DNA from: Apostichopus japonicus
Lineage: Eukaryota; Echinodermata; Holothuroidea; Aspidochirotida; Stichopodidae
DNA: 64,000 nt
Direction of reading: 5' to 3'
Assembly: GCF_037975245.1 (NCBI RefSeq)
Contig: NC_092571.1
Span: forward strand, 24,244,564-24,308,563
Position numbers and translations under genes: made by a program. The notes under the pieces were generated by a model. That model was not told the origin of the DNA. It searched no databases and worked only from the letters and a program-made list of their open reading frames with translations. Below, piece by piece: positions 62,801 to 64,000 of the stretch. The stretch's first letter is position 1. The number at the start of each line of letters is the position of its first letter.

Positions 62801-63717
62801 GCAGATGCCGACCGCGTCCGAAGGAAGAGCTGGACACTGGCCCTCGTGGATGACCGGTCTTGGAATACACTCGCAGATGTCGCAGCCGTTATCATCCTGT
62901 TTGTAGCCGTTGGGACAGTACATCATACACATGACGTCCGCACATGGTTCTGTTCCGGGTATTGGGAGAAAAAACAAAATGCATATTCCGGTGGCTTTTT
63001 TATTTATTTTGAAATTTTTCATCTATATATACTGAGATTCGAAAGAGTGAAACTATACACACAAAATTGGCACGTGCCATTGTTAACCATTGTTGAGTCA
63101 GGAGCAATCTCTGACACCAAACTACAGAGCTATGAGGTGCTAGTCAAAATTTTCATTTAGATGGTTAATAATGGTTTAGTACAAGATAATGTATTTTCTT
63201 ACTTTTTACAAAGAGCCCTTAAAAGTTCAAATCAAGGTTTAGGTTATATCCCTATACTCAAAGAGTAAATAATATTTATGTATTGTGTTTCAGGATTGCA
63301 CAGGTCACTCACTTCAAAAAGGCTGTATTGTGCTTACTTCATTAATTTACAATCTGAAATGGCTCACCACATGTCCACATAGTTTCAAAAAAGATTGAAT
63401 CTTGTAACTTAGAAAGATCTGTATTACACTTTCAACCTCCAACACCACATTGCAGGTTCTTCTCGTAAAGTTTGGGCAGATAGAGATCGACAGTCTATAG
63501 TAATCTTCCCGAATAAATCCCTAAAATGATTAAGCTTCCTCTACTAATTACTTAATAATTATACTACCTTTGTCTGGTATGGCTGGCATGCACTGATGAC
63601 CGCATCCATTGCTGCAGCACTTTTCACTGTCGGCACAGCCGCCGTCATGGTTACACATCTCAGCACAGATACCCATTGTATCAGCAGGGACAGCAGGACA
63701 GGTTCCTGGGTGGATTT
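29693..63717 (-). CDS. Giant multidomain WAP/antistasin protein, 3' 40 exons (5' end outside window)
   Basis: Coding exons, 5' to 3' on the - strand, start at 63717 and end at 29693; they are listed in the block entries. They sum to 5,735 nt, giving at least 1,911 residues. Every one of the 39 domain exons has a length divisible by three and phase-1 splice sites, and all joints are AG/GT. Content: 22 WAP domains (pattern C...C-x3-C..D..C....KCC.NGCG..C) and 25 antistasin-type domains (C-x4-C-x3-C..G...D..GC..C.C), plus a hydrophobic C-terminal exon. Both domain types are disulfide-rich, secreted folds; canonical members inhibit serine proteases. The product is predicted extracellular and membrane-anchored. 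Inhibition is an inference: the WAP loops are short, as in anosmin-1, and may be structural or adhesive. I know no named protein with this architecture. The N-terminus and signal peptide are missing. Confidence 0.9.
30135..30535. repeat. 21-bp minisatellite beside exon 39
   Basis: Units like AAAGAAGTATGGCCACACCC are repeated about 19 times with frequent small changes. The array ends about 40 bp from the donor site of exon 39 (30573-30572) and generates long overlapping false frames on both strands. Confidence 0.85.
30574..36471 (-). CDS. WAP/antistasin gene exons 34-39 (six consecutive WAP domains)
   Basis: Exons 36316-36471, 35274-35426, 34458-34595, 33022-33165, 32167-32310 and 30574-30744, one WAP each with eight cysteines. 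Exons 35, 36 and 38 share the variant NGCGM in place of NGCGH. Exon 37 has CCGNGCG in place of CCSNGCG. Exon 39 ends in an acidic, Pro/Thr-containing linker ([13 protein letters not shown]) that leads to the C-terminal exon. Confidence 0.88.
30870..30940 (+). repeat. Possible tRNA-like SINE fragment
   Basis: A segment with AACTCAGCCGGTAGAGCAC resembles a tRNA 5' half (A box and D-arm). No matching B box was found downstream, so this is at most a decayed fragment. Confidence 0.35.
31597..31851 (+). mobile_element. Partial copy of a foldback element
   Basis: Shares TTTTTGGCCAAAAACAGGGG, GTCAATTAATTAGG and ATGCTATCAAGTAACAAAT with the foldback element at 48024-48572, in the same order. Its right arm is missing; LINE-tail sequence begins where it stops. 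Confidence 0.7.
31852..32135 (+). mobile_element. Non-LTR retrotransposon 3' end (CR1/L2-like)
   Basis: Encodes [19 protein letters not shown] (about 31860-31916), the conserved C-terminal motif that follows reverse transcriptase in CR1/L2-type elements. It then runs through a 3' UTR with GGACTTCCCTCCACATTTAT to an AAATAAATAAAC-type simple tail. 5'-truncated. Confidence 0.7.
32495..32925 (+). repeat. ~95-bp minisatellite (about 4-5 units) in intron 37
   Basis: Repeated segments containing CATGCTTCAAAGCACTCGTA, CAGTATGAACAGTTCCTAAC and ACCTTTATCTGATTCTAATG. The same unit appears in the opposite orientation at 50690-50965, in another intron of this gene. Confidence 0.8.
34355..34430 (+). repeat. 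21-bp tandem repeat before exon 36 donor
   Basis: About three and a half copies of ATACCAAAGTTGCTGACCAA lie within 30-100 bp of the exon 34458-34595 splice donor. Confidence 0.75.
36541..36936. mobile_element. hAT-type non-autonomous element in intron between exons 33 and 34
   Basis: Terminal inverted repeats CATAGGCGTAGGAG and its complement are perfect at the tips. Both sides are flanked by GTTATAGC (36533-36540 and 36937-36944). 396 bp, with G and C homopolymers near the ends and no transposase. Confidence 0.88.
37343..39064 (-). CDS. WAP/antistasin gene exons 30-33 (four antistasin domains)
   Basis: Exons 38972-39064 (P1 Met), 38422-38517 (P1 Leu, CLIAC), 37756-37848 (P1 Asn, CNLWC) and 37343-37438 (P1 Ser, CSLDC). 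The last is the most diverged: Arg replaces the Gly after the third Cys (CPFRF), though all six cysteines remain. Confidence 0.88.
39145..39200 (+). mobile_element. TTAA MITE, 5' fragment
   Basis: Begins TTAAAGGCATTGAAGACTCG, has an internal deletion, continues to AACTTTCCGTTGCTT and then stops. Only ~55 bp of the ~370-bp element remain. A short tandem repeat (ACTAACGATGGC units, about 39235-39320) follows. Confidence 0.75.
39750..45406 (-). CDS. WAP/antistasin gene exons 23-29
   Basis: Exons 45161-45406 (WAP + antistasin, P1 Phe, CFMWC), 43814-43960, 43036-43182 and 42530-42688 (WAP each), 41893-41988 (antistasin, P1 Met; [10 protein letters not shown] replaces the usual GF-x-x-D segment), 40654-40803 and 39750-39905 (WAP each). 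The WAP-WAP-antistasin-WAP order of exons 25-28 is a possible third, more diverged copy of the block seen twice upstream. Confidence 0.88.
40037..40232 (+). repeat. 20-bp minisatellite (about 10 units)
   Basis: Unit CCCATGAACCTCGGTTGTAC, the first units nearly identical and the later ones diverged. Intronic, between exons 40654-40803 and 39750-39905. Confidence 0.9.
41700..41800 (-). repeat. Dispersed repeat end (paired with 53440-53520)
   Basis: GAAACGTCAGGCCAACTTAC followed by a segment complementary to 53440-53520 (AGAGAGCCTGTGTAGG, CAAACTGCTTATCCACT). Part of the same motif occurs at 19640-19666. Possibly ends of a Penelope-like element; family uncertain. Confidence 0.5.
42085..42245 (-). 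mobile_element. LINE/SINE 3' end with simple-repeat tail
   Basis: On the - strand it runs through TTGTGAAGAAACAAATAAAT into ATGAAATGAAAT repeats, like the tails at 32030-32135 and 56830-57065. No coding part remains. A (CA/TA)n stretch follows at about 42330-42440. Confidence 0.5.
45407..46282. other. Intron 22, containing a 223-codon open frame on the + strand
   Basis: The frame 45563-46234 is open without a stop but shows no recognisable domain. Its product would be very basic and Asn/Lys-rich, as expected from AT-rich non-coding DNA. I do not call it a gene. Confidence 0.4.
46283..50512 (-). CDS. WAP/antistasin gene exons 16-22 (antistasin-rich array, 12 domains)
   Basis: Exons 50333-50512 (2 domains), 49730-49816 (1), 49152-49328 (2), 48606-48782 (2), 47658-47915 (3), 47007-47102 (1), 46283-46378 (1). 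Predicted P1 residues in order: Arg, Ala, Ser, Arg, Ala, Met, Ala, Arg, Ala, Ala, Asn, Arg. In exons with several domains, the next domain starts within one to three residues of the previous last Cys. The first two domains of exons 50333 and 47658 are almost identical (both start VCSQQRCRM), marking a recent exon duplication. Confidence 0.9.
46700..46940 (+). repeat. G-rich tandem repeat
   Basis: GAATGGGTGGGGGC units, then three repeats of a longer unit that contains GGTGATACTTAGTTTTTTGG and a GGGAGGGAGGG stretch. G-quadruplex-forming potential on the + strand (non-template for this gene's - strand transcript is the other strand). Confidence 0.6.
48024..48572. mobile_element. Foldback-type element with long inverted repeats
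   Basis: Starts CATTACGATCTTCC and ends with the complement. Left arm (48024 to about 48200) and right arm (about 48365 to 48572) pair over long stretches, sharing TTTTTGGCCAAAAACAGGGG, GATTGAATAT, CGAGTTGGTAATG and CTTCACACACAGGAAAGTAG. No clear target duplication. It lies in the intron between exons 48606-48782 and 47658-47915. Confidence 0.85.
50690..50965 (-). repeat. ~95-bp minisatellite, inverted relative to 32495-32925
   Basis: About three units with GGTTAGGAACTGTTCATACT and AGTACGAGTGCTTTTAAGCA. These are the reverse complement of the array in intron 37 of the same gene, about 18 kb away. Confidence 0.8.
51419..53804 (-). CDS. WAP/antistasin gene exons 12-15
   Basis: Exons 53670-53804 (WAP, 135 nt, opening [14 protein letters not shown]), 52893-53048 (WAP), 52309-52404 (antistasin, P1 Arg, CRMFC), 51419-51574 (WAP). 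Each resembles its counterpart in exons 3-6: for example, the first WAP of both blocks has the compact GFGIC core and [10 protein letters not shown], and both antistasins end in CEICQC. This suggests block duplication. Confidence 0.88.
51600..51890 (+). mobile_element. Non-LTR retrotransposon 3' end (CR1/L2-like)
   Basis: One frame (about 51650-51760) reads [20 protein letters not shown] then KRQLTNYLF, the conserved tail of the reverse transcriptase ORF in these elements. A 3' UTR ending GGTGCTATATAAATTTAGTC then runs into a TTATTATTA tail. 5'-truncated. Confidence 0.75.
53440..53520 (+). repeat. Dispersed repeat end (paired with 41700-41800)
   Basis: Contains CAAACTGCTTATCCACTAGA and ends TTGGCCTGACGTTT; inverted relative to 41700-41800. 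An AT-rich ATAAATATAAA array follows to about 53630. Confidence 0.55.
54073..55015 (-). CDS. WAP/antistasin gene exons 10-11 (WAP+antistasin; degenerate WAP)
   Basis: Exon 54770-55015 encodes a WAP immediately followed by an antistasin domain (P1 Met, CMMWC), joined by PAEDVPV. This is the same arrangement and linker as exon 45161-45406. Exon 54073-54219 encodes a WAP that reads [11 protein letters not shown]: the usual NGC Cys is absent, leaving seven cysteines. The frame and splice sites are intact, so the exon is probably still used. Confidence 0.87.
55145..55915 (-). repeat. ~30-bp minisatellite (about 25 units) between exons 9 and 10
   Basis: Units GAGCCAACTGGAGGGATGCT plus TAGCCCCCCT, 27 to 33 bp long because the C-run varies. 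Higher-order similarity is visible (for example 55430-55560 against 55580-55710). Long false frames cross it on both strands. It ends about 55 bp before exon 55969-56064. Confidence 0.9.
55969..57241 (-). CDS. WAP/antistasin gene exons 7-9 (three antistasin domains)
   Basis: Exons 57152-57241 (P1 Ala, CALFC), 56557-56655 (P1 Met, CMMYC) and 55969-56064 (P1 Met, CMMFC), one domain each. Exon 8 has one extra residue between the third and fourth Cys (NDQTTGC), unlike the standard spacing. The introns contain LINE-tail copies with GAATT-type simple repeats. Confidence 0.88.
56820..57130 (-). mobile_element. Two LINE tails with (GAATT)n repeats
   Basis: 56830-56920 and 56970-57060 are near-duplicate - strand tails (TTTCACATAAATATTACAAT on the + strand), each bordered by GAATT and CATT simple repeats. 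Related to the tail at 32030-32135. Confidence 0.6.
57760..63717 (-). CDS. WAP/antistasin gene exons 1-6 in window
   Basis: Exons: 63568-63717 (WAP), 62707-62949 (antistasin then WAP in one exon), 60769-60912 (WAP), 59709-59855 (WAP), 58756-58845 (antistasin), 57760-57915 (WAP). WAP cores read KCCSNGCGH throughout. The antistasin at 62,9xx has Met at the predicted P1 (CMMYC); that at 58,8xx has Arg (CRMFC) and Asp in place of the conserved Gly before its fourth Cys. The order WAP-WAP-antistasin-WAP of exons 3-6 recurs at 51,419-53,804. Exon numbering is relative to this window. Confidence 0.88.
59210..59458 (+). repeat. 65-bp tandem repeat (about 3 units)
   Basis: Units containing GCCATATAAAGCCAGAT and CCAGATATGCAGAT; partial at both ends. 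Intronic. Confidence 0.75.
60170..60385 (-). mobile_element. Probable tRNA-derived SINE (- strand)
   Basis: On the - strand, CTAGTGGATAAAGGTGGTGG followed about 35 bp later by GGTTCTGGGTTTGGATACC resembles degenerate A and B boxes of a tRNA head. Weaker than the SINE at 18245. Confidence 0.4.
60913..62706. other. Intron 2 of the WAP/antistasin gene; repeat-rich, no exon recognised
   Basis: At about 61310-62515 a dispersed repeat is likely: repeated phrases such as CAAGTTTCAT...AACTGGCCATACACTGT, a GATAGAGTGATAGA microsatellite (62432-62468) and a terminal ACCAGTATGCTGGT hairpin (62493-62507). Inverted GCTCATACC sequences mark both ends (near 61330 and 62505). GATTGGGCCA repeats occur at 62632-62662. 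Confidence 0.45.
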
Positions 63718-64000
63718 CTGCAGGAAAAGCAATTTAACAACACATGGACATATAAGTGGCTGACTGTATTGTATGCTAAAACTAGCTCAAATAATTCCAC
63801 AGAATTTTGACCTGTGTTCAATCAAGGTTCTGTTTGTACTCCCTAGATCCATGGTGTCATATACTGCTGGTGTGTTTCTAGCCTAGACAGTAGGCTGCTA
63901 CAGTAAAATTGTTGTTAAACCTTAATACTTAATGATTATTAGTGGTTCAACTTCTGTTCACAAAGCTTGCTGCAGCCCACAGCGTCCAGGAAGTTTATTC
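63718..64000 (-). other. Intron upstream of the first visible exon
   Basis: No further WAP or antistasin exon is seen before the window ends. The upstream exons, which must supply the signal peptide, lie beyond 64000. Confidence 0.5.

Overview
This is animal genomic DNA: multi-exon genes with GT/AG introns, abundant short non-autonomous transposons, tRNA-type SINEs, non-LTR retrotransposon tails, minisatellites and long G/C homopolymers. The repeat mix and gene content suggest a marine invertebrate deuterostome, perhaps an echinoderm such as a sea cucumber. That assignment is inference; no rRNA or other marker gene is present.

Layout. (1) 33-678, + strand: last coding exon of a PAPS-dependent sulfotransferase. 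(2) 679-15,260: no gene recognised. The stretch is filled with repeats: a duplicated tract (870-1540 and 4690-5640), repeats whose head resembles the 5' end of U2 snRNA, 57-bp and 22-bp minisatellites, and four full copies of a TTAA-flanked MITE. (3) 15,423-25,351, + strand: a complete nine-exon BTB-BACK-Kelch gene (613 codons plus stop) that I assign to KLHL17/actinfilin. Its first intron carries a 42-bp satellite, a hAT-type element with a perfect 8-bp target duplication, and a SINE. A fifth full MITE copy begins 14 bp after its stop codon. (4) 25,734-29,690: intergenic, including a second hAT-type element. (5) 29,693-63,717, - strand: the 3' part of a very large gene. Forty coding exons encode at least 1,911 residues made of 22 WAP domains and 25 antistasin-type domains, ending in a hydrophobic C-terminus that looks like a GPI-attachment signal. 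The gene continues past base 64,000, so its signal peptide and N-terminus are not seen.

The three genes have no evident functional link. The WAP/antistasin gene is the most striking item. All 39 domain-coding exons are phase 1-1 cassettes, a four-exon block appears to be duplicated, and the predicted P1 residue of the antistasin domains varies (Met, Arg, Ala, Ser, Asn, Phe, Leu). It reads as a surface-tethered, polyvalent serine-protease-inhibitor-like ectodomain with mixed specificities, though its activity is inferred only.
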